Source of the DNA: Phycomyces blakesleeanus NRRL 1555(-)
Lineage: Eukaryota; Mucoromycota; Mucoromycetes; Mucorales; Phycomycetaceae
Assembly: GCF_001638985.1 (NCBI RefSeq)
Contig: NW_017265173.1
Coordinates: 197,062-261,061, forward strand
DNA length: 64,000 nucleotides
Direction of reading: 5' to 3'
Each line of letters starts with the position of its first letter. Positions within the stretch are counted from its first letter, which is position 1. Made by a program: the position numbers and the translations under genes. The notes under the pieces are model-generated. The model had not been told where the DNA came from, did not search any database, and saw only the letters and a program-made list of their open reading frames with translations. Positions 45,769 through 58,320 of this stretch are shown piece after piece.

Positions 45769-48700
45769 TTATTCGTCTTCATCAGCATCGTCATCGTCAT
45801 CGTTGTCATCGTCATTGTTGTTGTCGTCATCACCTTCCACAACAAAAGCGATACTGGCTTCTCCATCATCTGGGGAGTTTATGTCTTCAACGATGAGTGA
45901 AGAAGAAGAGACGGAGGAGGAGGAAGCAAAAGGAACAGAGGAGGAGGAAGCAAAAGGAACGGAGGAGGAGGAGGCAAAAGGAACGGAGGAGGGAGAGGAC
46001 GAGGATTCCAGAAGGAAACTGGTCTGAGCAAAGACTGCTCGCTCCCAAGACATAGAAAGCCGAAGCTTTCTAGCCAAAAGGAACTGCATCCTGCAAAGAA
46101 CCTCTTTGTCCAGAGTACCTACAGCATTGTCAAGGGCTTTTAGCCCTTGCTCTCTTAAAGTCCTTTCTTTTGTGGCACGGTGTTGGAGCCAGAAGGCATC
46201 ATGCTTGAAATTTTATATATTAGTTGATTTATTTTTAAAACCTTTAGCATCTTTATATTGATTATTACCTTCAGAAGTGCAACTTCTTCTTCTGCTCTTT
46301 TCTTTGCCAAAAAGAGATGGACTTCGGGACGGATTTCCGCATCCCAGAAAATACTTTTTTTATTGGTTATTGAATCAAAGGTCAAAGACTCTTTTAAAAA
46401 AACAAGTATAAAAGTAAGAATAACAGTTTAATATTTCCATTGTGAAAAGTCTAAAAATCACTGTTACCATTGAATTCAAGGTTGAATGCTTGGACGAGGT
46501 AGGTAATTTGTTTGGCCTGTTTATTCAGGCTGGTTTGGTGTTTTTTTGCTTTTTTTGTGCCTATATATATATTTAAAAGCATTAATTCATGAAATAATCG
46601 CAATCACTTTTTCCCCTTCTTACCGATATGGCCAGATTTGTAAAGCAATGTTGAGGTATCATGATACGCTTGAACATTGGCTCTAATCGCATCTTTGAAT
46701 ATTTTTTTTTGTAAGCTAGGAACTTGTTGTACCCTAGCTGGGCATTTTCTTCCATATATTTTATGAGGTTTGTATTTTCTTCATCAAATTCTTGGAAGCC
46801 CTCAACTTCCTCCTGGATCTTCGCCTTCAACTTCTCCACTTCGTGCTTCAGCCTATTGATCTCATCTTTCACATGATTTCCGTTGGCATCATTAGCGAGC
46901 CTACAATAAAATTGATTTTTTAATGACAAAAAACATAAGAAAAAAGCTCTAAATACACTTACTCTCTTAGTTGGCGCAAAATTGTAAAATTTACAAGGAA
47001 CAAAGCAATATTGCCTTGAACCTTACGGCCGGACTCCATCAAATCAGCAATGTCAATGTAGTTCTCCAACTTCTCTACCTTGTTAACATGCTGCTTCCAT
47101 TCTCGCTCAATCACAACACAGTCAAATCCCTCCAAAGCCTTCCTGGATTCTTCTATGATGCACTTTGCTTTGACATACTTACTCTCCAACATCAAGCCCA
47201 ACTCAACCTTCTTCGTCTCATTGCGGAACTTGATGGCTCTGTACAAGACCAACTTCCGGTTTGCTTGTCCCATCTTTCTGGTCATCGTCACAAAGCGGTT
47301 AAGATATGACCAGAGGCGTTCCAAACATTCACCATCTGTCAAGCCAAACCCATCTCTATATTTAGGGTTGAGCTTAACCTGGCAGTGTTGAACATGAACA
47401 TATGCATGGAAAATCGGAACTGCTAGTTTTGATTTCTCCATCAGTCCGGGAAAGTTAGCCTATGTTAAGTATTGTTACTATATGCTTATATATTTAACAT
47501 GTACGTTAAAAATAACTCTGTATTTACCTTCAGTGACTTTGCCAGCTTACAGACAACATCATACATCACATTGATGTTGGGAGAGTTATCAGCAGACTGG
47601 CCATCACTACCTGAATCACCAAGTAGTTGATTAATTATGAAGAGAGGGTACTTAAACCCTTCACCAGTTTCCATGTCTACCAACTTAATGACTGACTCAT
47701 GGCGTGCACAGCTCGCCGCAAAAAGACCCTTAATAGGGTACTTTATGGACTTTGCCAAACTGCCAGAGCCAGCATGGAAGTTGCTGTCGAACCGACCTAT
47801 CTATAAGTATAAAAAAGGCTTAGTATGTATTTAATATCTTGTCACTTTTTATTACTTACGTCTTCTTCAGCCCTCTCCTTCTCATACGTCTTCACCACGT
47901 CGTCACCAATCCACACCTGCTTGAGTTGAGCCTCTACTTGCTCCAACTCTTCGCCAACATCACCCTCACCATCTTTCCTCCTCTCACACTTCAGGCTAAA
48001 ATTGCTATCCATGGCAACATATTGACAGTCGTCAACGGCCACATTGCTGTCAACCTGATATAAAAATACAACTTCAATACTTTGTTGCAAGTAAAATATG
48101 ACATATTATTCACTTACATCTGGACAAGTAGGGCAACAGTTGGATTCCCGGAATCCAGGCGAAAGCTTCTCTACCTTGGCCTCAACAATCATCGTAAGCC
48201 TGATGAAGACATGCAGAAGATTTTGGCAATATGCCTTTGAGATCTGTCTCTATTTATTTTATTTTAACACAATATTTAAAATCGATTAGTAACACATACT
48301 GATGTATAATTTTTTTTCTTACCTCAGCACCCAGATTGATCTTATTGTACAGATCGGCCAAGCCCTGGCCAGAGGTGGCAAGAACATCTCGCATGTCTCT
48401 CATAAACTCAAGAAGTCCGAAATTAATTGCATATTGGACATTGTTGAGGGAAGCAGGGAGCATACCCATCTCAACCAACTGCTCGGGAATGGACTTGCAT
48501 CCGCAAAAAACAACCTCAAATGTTCCTGAGGCTGTGTACACATATAAGATGTTAATATATTAATCTAAGGGCAGTTTTTCTTGAAAAATTAATAACGATT
48601 GCTTACAATGCAAAAAAAACATGTAGATGTTTTTCTTAGAGAACTTTGTGCAAGAACAAAGGAAATGAGACAAAGGAGCAATAACCTTCTTATCCAGACA

Positions 48701-49090
48701 GCCATCCTTGCATCTTCCAAGGTAACGCAGGAAGGAATCAGCTAACTGGGGAAGCAAATCTACCCACTTGTTGTAGAGGCTTCTTTTCTGGGTCTGACTG
48801 GCTTCATATGTATCGAAATCAATTTCGACGTCCAAGTCAGTCTGAGAAGCAGCAATGTTCTTGGAAGGCGTTTCTACGGGGGCTACAGCCATGGTTCTTG
48901 CTCTCTTCTTGCGCGTATATGTACACTTTAGGCGAGGACTACTAAATTCCGCCTCAGGAACAGATGGGTTTTCAGTGGGAATATAATTCAAACCACTTAT
49001 TGGAACGTCTTCAGAAAAGTAATCCAGTAAGAACTGAGGTACAGCTGTTCTCTGTCTTCTTTTGATAGTACGCTTGCTTGGGTTGTACAT
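45769..49090 (-). pseudogene. KDZ-family (Kyakuja-Dileera-Zisupton) transposase gene
   Basis: Ten exons on the complement: 48607-49090, 48323-48531, 48118-48249, 47860-48054, 47528-47800, 46963-47459, 46624-46900, 46468-46560, 46269-46390 and 45769-46203. Total 2,717 nt, one short of 906 codons. KDZ hallmarks follow the family order: a CxC-type site FCGCK with MGMLPASLNN, CCPTCPD, VAMDSNFSLK (Asp), VMYDVVCKL (Asp), FHAYVHVQHCQ...NPKYRDG, and GLTDGECLERLWS (Glu). A coiled coil follows (exon 7), then Ser-rich VPFASSSS repeats and an Asp-rich tail. The only lesion is a one-base deletion at the T9 run 46702-46710, restoring KDAIRANVQAYHDT. An assembly error there is possible. Confidence 0.87.
45897..45995 (+). 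repeat. 24-bp tandem repeat in KDZ C-terminus
   Basis: Three to four copies of GAGGAGGAAGCAAAAGGAAC-type units. In the KDZ frame they encode VPFASSSS repeats, just before the acidic tail. Confidence 0.85.
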
Positions 49091-49531
49091 GTTTAATTTG
49101 CTTGTTAAATTCAATAAAAAAATAAAGAGTAAAGGATTATCTATATATCTAAAATCAATCAAAATTAGCAGCATCACGTGATATACGAATTTGCCTGTAA
49201 AACATCTATTCACATCTAAAATCTAGCACTTTTACTATAATGTGCGAGAAGTCACACAATAAGATAATAAGATAGAATGAAATATGAAGATAAAGATAAT
49301 GTTTATTTGTGATAATATTTGTGATATTTATATTAATTTATAAGATGCTGCAGTATCCTAGATTCTAGTTAAGTCCTTTTGCTGCGGTATCTTGCTGAGC
49401 AATGGTTGTCTTCTTCTTCTTGGCCTTGCTCACCCAACTACTGCGGTTGGAGTAGTTGCTCCTGATTGGGTAGGATTGGAACTGAGTGTCAATTCCAATC
49501 CGCTCCTGACATTACTATGTCACATGATATA
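49091..49531. other. 5' flank of KDZ gene
   Basis: It presumably holds the promoter of the KDZ gene and is interrupted on the right by the Helitron. No recognised motif. Confidence 0.4.
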
Positions 49532-49634
49532 TCAAGATATTAACCCCTTGAATTTATTTTACAAACTATTGCCAAAAAACTTATATAACTATCAAACCAA
49601 ACTCTAACTTTGAAAAAAAAACCCAAAAAATAAA

Positions 49635-52600
49635 ATGTCATCTACTCAACGTCGTTGTGCTGCTTGCCATATGCTTGGACATAGCAGAAGTACTCATAAG
49701 CAATGTCTCATGAACCCAAAGAACATTTCTCTCCACATTCCTCAAAAGAGAACTAATGTAGATGAATATCCTGCAGAAAGTAGCCAAAGTAACTATTTAT
49801 TTATACACTTATGCGTATTACTGCAAGTATTATATATATTTTTTAATAATAAATGTGTTTATAAAAAAATAGCTGCTGCCTTGAGAATAAGAAGTGAGCC
49901 TGTCCAAGACCAAAATTTGGACATAGAAACATCGACTTTTATTTCAGTTTCTGAGTTGACTGAATTTCCACTCGCAAATGAGACTATTACTGAAGTTCTT
50001 GAAGCAGTCATGGAAGAAGAGATTGAGGAGACTTCATCCGATGAAGAAGTGACTGGAAGAGAAGAAGAAGTCGAGGAGATTTCAACTGTGAATAGAGGAT
50101 CAATTTTACCCCATTGTCCTCACTGTAACGGAACTGATCATCACCGAATTACAAGCAGATTTTGTCCAAACAATAACAGTAGCAGAGCAAGAGGATCTAG
50201 AAATCGAGGCAGAGGCTTGAATAATATTGCCCGACTTCCAGCTATTTCAGAACCAGCAGTTGATAACAGGGGAGATATGGATATCGAGTGTCGATTTTGT
50301 GGGGCAATGATGTGGGCACATGAAAAAAACAGTCGTTCTTCTTTAAGAAGCCCCACGTTCTCTATGTGTTGTAACAAAGGAAAGCATGTTCTCCCCCAAA
50401 TTGAGCCAACACCTACAGGAATTGCTAAGCTTTTGAACTATAGAACACGTGATGGAAAGAAGTTTCTTGAAAACATTCGAAGCTATAATAGTACAATGAG
50501 CTTTACTTCTTTGGGAGCTAAAATTGATACCTCTGTTAGCAACAATATCAATGGGGCATACAACTTCCAGATTCACGGAACAATTTGTCATAGAATTGGA
50601 TCTATTTTGCCAGTGACAGAATCTGATATCGCTCACCCAAAATTTGCTCAGTGCTGCTCAGATAGATCAAAGACAGTACCATTCCCCACAATTGGAGAGA
50701 AGTGTTTTGGAGAAGATTCAGTCCATTCTTATGGAAACAAATCCATTCGTACATCTCTTCAGAACAATGGATCAAATTTCTCGGGAAAAGGGACAATCTA
50801 TAGATCTCACTTTGCGTTTAGTAGCTGAGGGGCCTCGGGATCAAAGACGGTACAATGCTCCAACTGCAAGTGAAATAGCAGTTCTTATTATGAATAATGA
50901 AGAGGGTACTTCAAGAGACATTGTGCTGCACACCAGAGCCAACTTCCAACAGAACATCAATGAGTACCACCGATCTTATGATGCTTTACACTATGTGCTA
51001 CTCTTTCCACATGGTGAAGATGGTTGGACCGTTGATGCCAGCTCATTGTCAGGAGAGCATGTCACAGTAATGCAATGGTACTCAAACCGTTTGATGTATC
51101 GACGCAACACACAGCACCTCCTCCATCTTTTTGGCCGTCTCTTTCAACAATATATTGTTGATATGTATGCCAAAGTTGAGCACGATCGGCTGCACTTCAT
51201 CACCAGCAATCAAAATCGTCTCCGTGTAGATCTTTATAGTGGAATTCAGGATGCTGTTATCCATAACGATTGTAATCTTGCAAATCTTGGAAAGAGAGTT
51301 ATTCTTCCATCTTCTTTTATTGGTAGCCCCCGGTATATGGCTCAACTTTATCAAGATTCAATGAGTATTGTGCGTCGTTTTGGCAAGCCTGATTTGTTCA
51401 TAACTTTCACTTGCAATTCAAAGTGGCCAGAAATCACAAATTCCCTGTTGGCTGGGCAAAAAGCTAATGACAGACCAGATCTTTGTTCTCGGGTTTTCAA
51501 TATGAAGCTCAAAGAGCTCATGATTGACCTTACAAAAAAAATATTCTGGGGAAAGTTTTGGCCTTTATATATGTCATTGAATTCCAAAAGCGCGGACTTC
51601 CTCATGCCCACATTCTTTTGATTTTGCGACCACAAGATAAACCAAAAACAATAGAAGATTTTGACAGAATAGTTTCGGCTGAAATCCCAGATCCTGAAAC
51701 TGAGCCATTGGCATATGAAACAGTAAAAAAATGCATGATGCATGGCCCATGCGGAAAGAAATATCTAAAAGCACCATGCATGAAGAATGGGATCTGTTCA
51801 AAGAATTATCCTAAAAAGCTTTGCAATGAGACTAGCGATGGTGGAAACGGATATCCTATTTATCAACGCAGTCGAAATGGAAGAGTTATTAGAAGAGGGC
51901 CAAAGATCATGGATAATGGATGGGTTGTTCCACACAATAGATACATATGTGCAAAATACAATGCTCATATAAATGTTGAGATTAGCACCTCTGTTTCTGC
52001 CGTAAAATACCTCTACAAATATGTATATAAAGGACATGACCATGCAATGGCCCATGTGCAGCCTACACCCACCAATTCCGCTCCACAACAACAACAAGAG
52101 CATGTAAACGAAGTTAATGAGTTTCTTGATGCTCGGTATGTCTCCGCTTCTGAAGCATGCTGGAGAATATTTTCTTTCAAGCTTCATCAAGAGTATCCCA
52201 GCCATCAACGACTTTCAATCCATCTGGAAAATGCCCAACCCGTATATTATAATCCATCTTCTAACCCAGAGGATGTTGCAAATTCCAGAAAAAACACTAC
52301 TTTAATGGGATATTTCGACTATAATGCTACACACCCATCATCTGAAAAACTTCTTTACGTCGACTTTCCTTCTCTTTATGTATGGAATACAAAAGAACGA
52401 AAATGGACAGCACGTAAGAGGTTTGATAAAGGAACGATTGGCAGAGTTTACACAGTGTCTCCGAGAGATATTGAAAAATATTCGTTATGATTACTGCTGC
52501 ATAATGTTAAAGGGGCCAAAAGCCTTGAAGACATACGTACAGTAGAAGGATGTGTGTATGAAACAAACCAAGCTGCATGTCGTGCTCTGGGATTACTTTT

Positions 52601-54455
52601 GAATGATGATGAGTGGAGTAACTGTATGGAAGAGGCAGCAGCTCATCAGATCCCATTTTCTTTACGAAGACTCTTTGCTATTCTTTTGATTTTCTGTGCA
52701 GTATCAGATCCTTTCTCTTTGTGGCTTGCTCATCGCGATTCTATGATTGAAGATTATCTTCATTTGGCAAGAGAAAGTAGTGGAATTCCTGCGTTAGCCC
52801 CCACACAAGATATGTTTGACAGATGTTTATGGGATATCGAAAGTCATCTATCTGCCAACTCTATGTCTCTCATGTTGTTCACTGGATTTGTTCTTCCACC
52901 AATGCCTGACATCCAGCACTTTAGCCCAAATGGGCAAGATGTTCAAGCCATCATACAAGAACAAGAAGATTTATGCGATCAAGCCCAGCCTTTGCCAGAT
53001 CCAGATACATTGACATTCAATAATTCACAAAGACGTGTCTATACAACAGTATTAAGTGCAATTGAAGAAAACGTGGGAGCCTCAAGATTGTACTTTGTCG
53101 ATGGTCCAGGTGGGACGGGAAAGACATTTGTCTTTAATGCCTTGCTTCAAAAAACTCGCCAACAAGGAAAAATTGCTCTTGCAGTAGCAACAAGTGGAAT
53201 TGCTGCATTGCTGCTAGACGGTGGGCATACAGCACATTCCAGGTTTAAGATTCCAGTGCAAGTTGATCTTAACTCCTTATGCTCCATCAACGCAAACTCG
53301 CAAACGGCACAACTTATTAGAAGAACGGAATTGGTTATCTGGGACGAAGCTTCTATGATTAGTAAAGATGTTTTTAATACTGTAAGCAGATCCATGCAAG
53401 ATATAATGAAGACTGTCGATCCATTGCTTGAAAACGTTCCATTTGGAGGGAAGTTGTTTGTCTTTGGAGGCGATTTTCGGCAGGTCCTTCCTGTTATACC
53501 CAAGGCAACAAGAGCTCAGGTTGTAAGCCAATGTATCAAGAAAGCATCTGCATGGAGAAATGTAAAAACCTTGCGGCTTACAACAAACATGCGAATTGCC
53601 CAAGCAAATAATGAACAAGAAACATTAGAGCTTAGGGAATTTGGAGCATTTCTCTTGCAAGTTGGTAGTGGTTCTGCCCACACAACAGGCGGTGATGACA
53701 CCATCCCAATTCCGCCCCATATGTTACTTTCTGGATGTAATCCTGCTGATCTGGCCAAAGCAGTTTTCCATGATCTCTCCTCTAATGCAGCCAACCCTCA
53801 TTTCCTCATGGGCCGTGCTTTGCTTACTCCTAAGAATAAAGATGTCAAGAAACTCAATGATATTCTTCTGAGCCAGTTTCCTGGAGAGGCACGAGAGTTT
53901 AAGAGCGTCGACCAGGGAATTGATGAAGATGGTCAGTTGACATATCCAGTTGAGCTACTAAATACCATTGATCCTGGATCCCTACCACCTCACTCACTGT
54001 CCTTAAAAAAAGGATGTCCTATCATGCTTCTTCGCAATCTTGACCCAAAAAACGGCCTCTGTAATGGTACACGCCTGATTTGCAACTCTTTTGGAACATC
54101 TGTCATCAGAGCAACAATTGTGACTGGATCAAATGCCGGGCAAGTATCTCTTATTCCAAGAATAAAGCTTAATCCATCTGGATCAAATGGTGAAATTGAA
54201 TTCCAGCGGTTCCAATTTCCAGTTCGTCTTGCATTCGCAATGACAATAAACAAGTCACAAGGTCAAACTCTTGAGAGTGTTGGATTATATCTCCCTGCCC
54301 CAGTATTCTCCCATGGCCAGCTGTATGTTGCTCTATCCCAGGTCAGAAAACCTTCTACAATCAAGATAATGCTTGATACACCAGCAAATTCCAACGAAAC
54401 GGCAAATACTGTATTTACAGACAATGTTGTATTTAAGGAAGTCTTTGACATTTAG
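49635..54455 (+). pseudogene. Helitron Rep-helicase (RepHel) gene
   Basis: Exon 1 is 49635-49788, an intron follows to 49872, then one long exon. The order is an N-terminal zinc knuckle (CAACHMLGHSRSTHKQC), a second Cys cluster (CPHCNGTDHH), a helitron-like N domain, a HUH nuclease motif GLPHAHILLIL after FGKPDLFITFTCN, then a Pif1-type helicase with Walker A GPGGTGKT (53106), Walker B VIWDEASMI, FGGDFRQVLPV and a C-terminal SQGQTLESVGLYL. The protein would nick, unwind and roll-circle-copy the element. Three lesions break it: a frameshift near 50650, a frameshift at an A run near 51536, and TGA at 52488-52490 (CGA in the expected sequence). All domains are otherwise intact. Confidence 0.9.
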
Positions 54456-54639
54456 TAAAAAAATATAAATAACATACACTATAAACTCATCTAACCAATT
54501 TTTTTTTGAATAATAAAACATCTATACATATCCTTTCTTTTCATATAATTCACTCAAATAAAATGTTCCTATTAATTGTGCTATACGGTACTTAGACTTC
54601 CAATAGGGAAGGGTTTTATATTAACTTCTGGTAGGCTCT

Positions 54640-54717
54640 GGGGCCCCCCCGAAGGGAGAGGGGAGGGGGGGGACCCCCCAAAGGGGGGGGGGGGGGGGGG
54701 GAGCACCGCTCCCCTAG
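54640..54717 (+). other. Helitron 3' terminal GC island and hairpin
   Basis: A C7 run, several G runs and an uninterrupted run of 19 G (54683-54701) precede the terminal hairpin GGGGAGC/GCTCCCC and CTAG. The base composition is wholly unlike the surroundings. The hairpin is the expected Helitron transposition stop signal. Confidence 0.8.
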
Positions 54718-54837
54718 TGATACTCTAAATGAGTTCTGGTATTGGTAACTGATTGCGTCACTAAAGTGGGGCGCTTTGTAAAGCTCAAGGGCTGTAGAAA
54801 ACCATATGGTAGCACGAAATTGACTAATTTAGAAAAA

Positions 54838-54985
54838 CTAGTAACAAGTGGTAAAATTATCAGCCTTACACTAGATTACTAGATAACTAGATAACACTAT
54901 GCAGTTAGCAAATGTGACAAATAATTTTGCGGGGGAAATTTGCACTTTGATAGAGAAATTGTTATCCAGATTTGTATGGTGAACG
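54838..54985 (-). repeat. Right inverted repeat of putative KDZ element
   Basis: The reverse complement of 34270-34422 at about 90 % identity. It includes the TAGATAACTAGATAACACTA block and GGGGGAAATTT. The match ends outward at GGTGA, next to what looks like unrelated flanking sequence. Confidence 0.85.
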
Positions 54986-55838
54986 CAACACACCGTCGAA
55001 ATCCCGAAAGCACAAATGTGGGACGAAATTTCGATTTGCCTGCCAATTTAATGGGACACTTTCATCCAATTTACACTGCTATTGGGTTATCGTGATTTTT
55101 TTTTATAAAAAAAACACCCCCCTGTAGGGCAATTATGTGACTTCAAAAAACCCCTTCAGAGTCATTCTCAGCTTTTATCTTAAAGTACCGTAATAAAAAG
55201 ACCATAAAGCTTACATAAAATTTTATTTTACAAAGGTATAATTGTATCAATCTCAAGTAGAAACACTGTATTATTATTTTAGAAAGATGTGTTTACCTAG
55301 AAACGTCGTATCCCTCGAATTCTTATTTTATTTATTCGACTTGTAAAGTTCTGTTATTAAAGCTGCACATAATACTCAAAATTGTGAACACAGTTTTCTA
55401 TCTTTTTGTTCATTTAAAGATATATAGACTCCAATATCTATTTGAATTTTTCTTCAATTATCATTATCAAAGAAAAAAAGAAAAAGAGATTACCAAGTAA
55501 ATAAATAAGCATACTTACATTCAGAAAATATTAATTTTTCACTTTTATTTTTATCTTATAAACATATATAGACGAAGGAATCTGTTGCCAAGACAACTGC
55601 TTTTTATTTCATTTTTTCTTCTTAAAAAAGAATGCAAAATAACAGGCAAACAAATAAAAGAATGTGTACGCTTATTTATCAATTCTTACTATAGAAAGAA
55701 CTTTTTGAATTTATGTATGTATGTATGTATGTATATATATATATATTTACACGAAAAGAAAGAGACATAGAGAAGGAGAGATAAAAATAATAATAATTAC
55801 ATAGCCAAGCTTTTCTTTCTTATTTTCACTCCTTTTTT
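54986..55838. other. Intergenic, no gene seen
   Basis: It lies between the transposon nest and the 3' end of the NVJ2-like gene. It includes a palindromic stretch near 55000-55035 (GTCGAAATCCCG and CGAAATTTCGA) and A/T homopolymers. Confidence 0.5.
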
Positions 55839-58320
55839 TTAGTTTTTGTCAGGAACTAGATTGTCATTGGATGATACCAAGGTCGAAATCCTACGAGAAA
55901 TATTGACTTGGGTGGTTACAGTGAGAGCAACGGATTTGGATCGGAAACGGCGTGTGTTCTGCTGAGGAGATTCGGGTTCTAAGGTTTCATCGCGAGCAAA
56001 CGCAACCACACTTCCACTGTCGGCTTCAATGTGGATGTCCATTGTCTTTGGAACCTGAAAAGATCTCTTGTGTGGCAGAAGAACTTTATGTTTATAGTTA
56101 TTATGTTTGTTAATATTAATTCAATTGTTTTTTCGTTATTGCTATCATTAACAACGATATCATTATCATTACCGATTCGCCCGTCTTTGCCATCTTCAGA
56201 CATGTGTATACTACTTGCAGTCGAAGATAAATCTTCTCTAGGAGATAGTGGATGATCCTTTGGCAATGCACTGGTCGCTGTGGCGTTTTCTGCATAAAAA
56301 ACATACATAAAATTTAATTTAATATAACGGTTTATTTATTTATAAAGAAGAGAAAAATAAGCTTTTGTATGTAATATATGTATGTTCTAGATTCCAGTCA
56401 AATAAAAAAAAATAACAAATAAAAACAATATTTACCAAGTTTATTGCCAGCAAGTACTTTGTTAAACTTCTCGCTGGGCTTTGCAGAATCACCTTCTTTT
56501 GATAGACTGAACCAACGGCGTACCCTGCCTGCGGTGCGTGGTTTAGAAGGATTAAAAGGGACATTAGGCACAAGCCGAGGGTCAAGGAATTCGTATTGAG
56601 TTTGCATTTCAGGGGTGGACGAGAAGAGGTCAGAGAAAAAGTGCTTCTCGGGCATTAGCCAGAGACTTTCATCCTTGAAACGTGATTGTTGCTTTTGTTG
56701 TTTGTGATTTAATATATTTTTGGGGATTGTTTCATTTTTAGCAATCATGGTATTGGTGGGGGTGTTTCTGGCTGTTTTTGCTGTTTTAGACTTATCATTA
56801 GTATTTCTATTACCAGTAATAGAAATAGCAGTATTAAAACTAAAGGCAGAAGTGACCGAAAAGGTTGAGATATCGGGATCCTCAATTGCTTCTGTTGGGG
56901 TAAATTGCTCCGAATGATCGACAGGAACTACACCATTAGTGCTATTGTTAACGTTGGCTCCATCTTCATCTTCATCTTTGCCTTCGCCTTCATCGTTTTC
57001 ATCGTGCGTATTATTGTATCCTCTACAAGTCCCAAACAGACCGCCTTCATTGTTTGAGGGGAAAAAGACAAAATCATCCATGTTAGGCAAAACCATCGTC
57101 TCGGCAATAATTTCCTGGATCTTGGTCTCGATTGCCTTGACGACAACCGAAAAGCCTGCTCTTTTGTCCCAGACGAGAGGCTCGACAATCCACTCCATTT
57201 TTGGCATTTCGTAGAATCCGACCCAGATGCGGTTTGTCGGAGGCTCCTTGATCTTCAGGAGAACCTTGCCCTTGATTTGTTTGAGGGTCATAGCCAGGAC
57301 AATGTTGACCGTCAAGGGGCGCAGGCGGTCGAGGTACTTCCAGCGCAGGACGGCTTCGATGTCGAACCGGAACCCACCACCGTAGACCACGTCTGCTTCC
57401 ATCGTCATTTCTCCAGCCGGACTGAGATTGAGTAAGCGAGGCTGAGTGAAGTAAGGCAAGGCGTGTCCTGGGTTGACCGAACGGACTCGAATGGTGTCGA
57501 GGAAAGGTGGGCGGCGAGCATTGAGTTTTTCGATTTTTTTACAGATCTTGTCGTGAAAAAAGGTCTTTAGGCTGTCGGTTTTGTAGAGCCCAAAGAAGAT
57601 CCGACCAAGAATGGAGTTGAGCCACTGTGTATGGAAGTGGTGTTCATCGCTGTGGATTGTGGCCAAGAGCTGGTTCATGGCCGTCTGGTCAAATCTGGTG
57701 GAGTCGAGACGGCGTGAGGTGCGGTGTGGTTTGTGGTCAAGTTTGCTGGCATTGACAAACGCAAGGTACCAATCCTCCTTGTCGACGTTGCGACTACAAT
57801 TTATGTACAGGCTCTTGCCGTCATGGGTGAGAAGAATACGAGTTGGACGGGAAAATAGTTCGTGGTCCTTGAGGCCAGGTGGGTACATGCGCACACTGTG
57901 TTTGTGGATCACAAACACTTGCCGACAATCGAGCTGCCGCTCCGAGTCGTACAGAAAAAGGGTGTCGAATTTTAGTACCGCATAGTAGTGCTGGCTATAG
58001 TCAGATGAGCTGTTTGAGGGTTTATCATGATCATTATCATTGTTAAAGAGGTATTTCTTCAACATGTATTTGATTGTTAGAGACGGAGTTTGTGGAGGAC
58101 TGGAAGTAGCTTCGACCCAACCTGTTTGGAAAAATGGTCCACTTGCCATGACCGTCTGCTCATTGCGAGTTGGGCCTAGACCAGAAGAGCTGCGAAATAA
58201 AGGGACTATCAATTTTCTGCGCTGGATTGACAAAACCACCAGAGCCACCACCGAAAGAGCTGGGAATAGGGTGAGGCCGCCGAGAAGGTAGGCTACTGTA
58301 AGAGAGACAGAGTCTTGCAT
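55839..58320 (-). CDS. NVJ2: NVJ2/TEX2-like SMP-domain lipid-transfer protein
   Basis: The family acts at ER-organelle contact sites, moving lipids between membranes. The start is the ATG at 58320, just before a transmembrane segment (VAYLLGGLTLFPALSVVALV), the ER anchor. A PH-like region spans about residues 80-200 (YAVLKFDTLFLYDSE, then IHKHSVRMYPP, then EDWYLAFVNASK). The SMP domain covers about residues 225-415 (FFGLYKTDSLKTFF, then TIRVRSVNPG, then EADVVYGGGFRFDI, then GFYEMPKMEW). A long low-complexity acidic and Ser/Thr tail follows. Exon 1 is 56436-58320, exon 2 starts at 56289 (AG|AAAACGCC, phase fits), and a last exon likely starts at 56054 and ends at 55839. The donor of exon 2 is unresolved. 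A real host gene with no lesions. Confidence 0.85.

Larger units (their letters stand above)
49532..54717 (+). mobile_element. Helitron
   Basis: An autonomous-type Helitron carrying one Rep-helicase gene. The 3' end is clear: a hairpin GGGGAGC-ACC-GCTCCCC (54698-54714) followed by TAG, so the element ends CTAG, and the next host base is T. The 5' end is placed at TCAAGATATTAACC (49532), preceded by A, as Helitrons insert between A and T. That start is a guess by rule, not by comparison. It inserted upstream of the KDZ gene inside the putative KDZ element. Confidence 0.75.
34270..54985. mobile_element. Composite KDZ transposon with four nested insertions
   Basis: The outermost layer is bounded by inverted repeats 34270-34422 and 54838-54985. 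Removing CACTA D1, D2, one solo LTR and the Helitron with their duplications leaves about 8.5 kb. It carries an HMG-box-like gene starting about 290 bp from the left end (plus) and a KDZ transposase gene starting about 700 bp from the right end (minus), convergent. No target-site duplication was found outside the repeats, so the extent is an inference from the inverted repeats and the gene layout. Confidence 0.55.

Noticed and set aside
45758..46027. Ser/Glu-rich plus-strand ORF
   Set aside because: It is the antisense of the Ser-rich and acidic tail of the KDZ transposase.
10254..52490. Reassigned UGA codon (many in-frame TGA)
   Set aside because: TAA and TAG stops also occur. The aligned residues in sister copies are Arg, Leu, Gly or others rather than one amino acid, and the HMG-like, KDZ and host genes are free of internal TGA.
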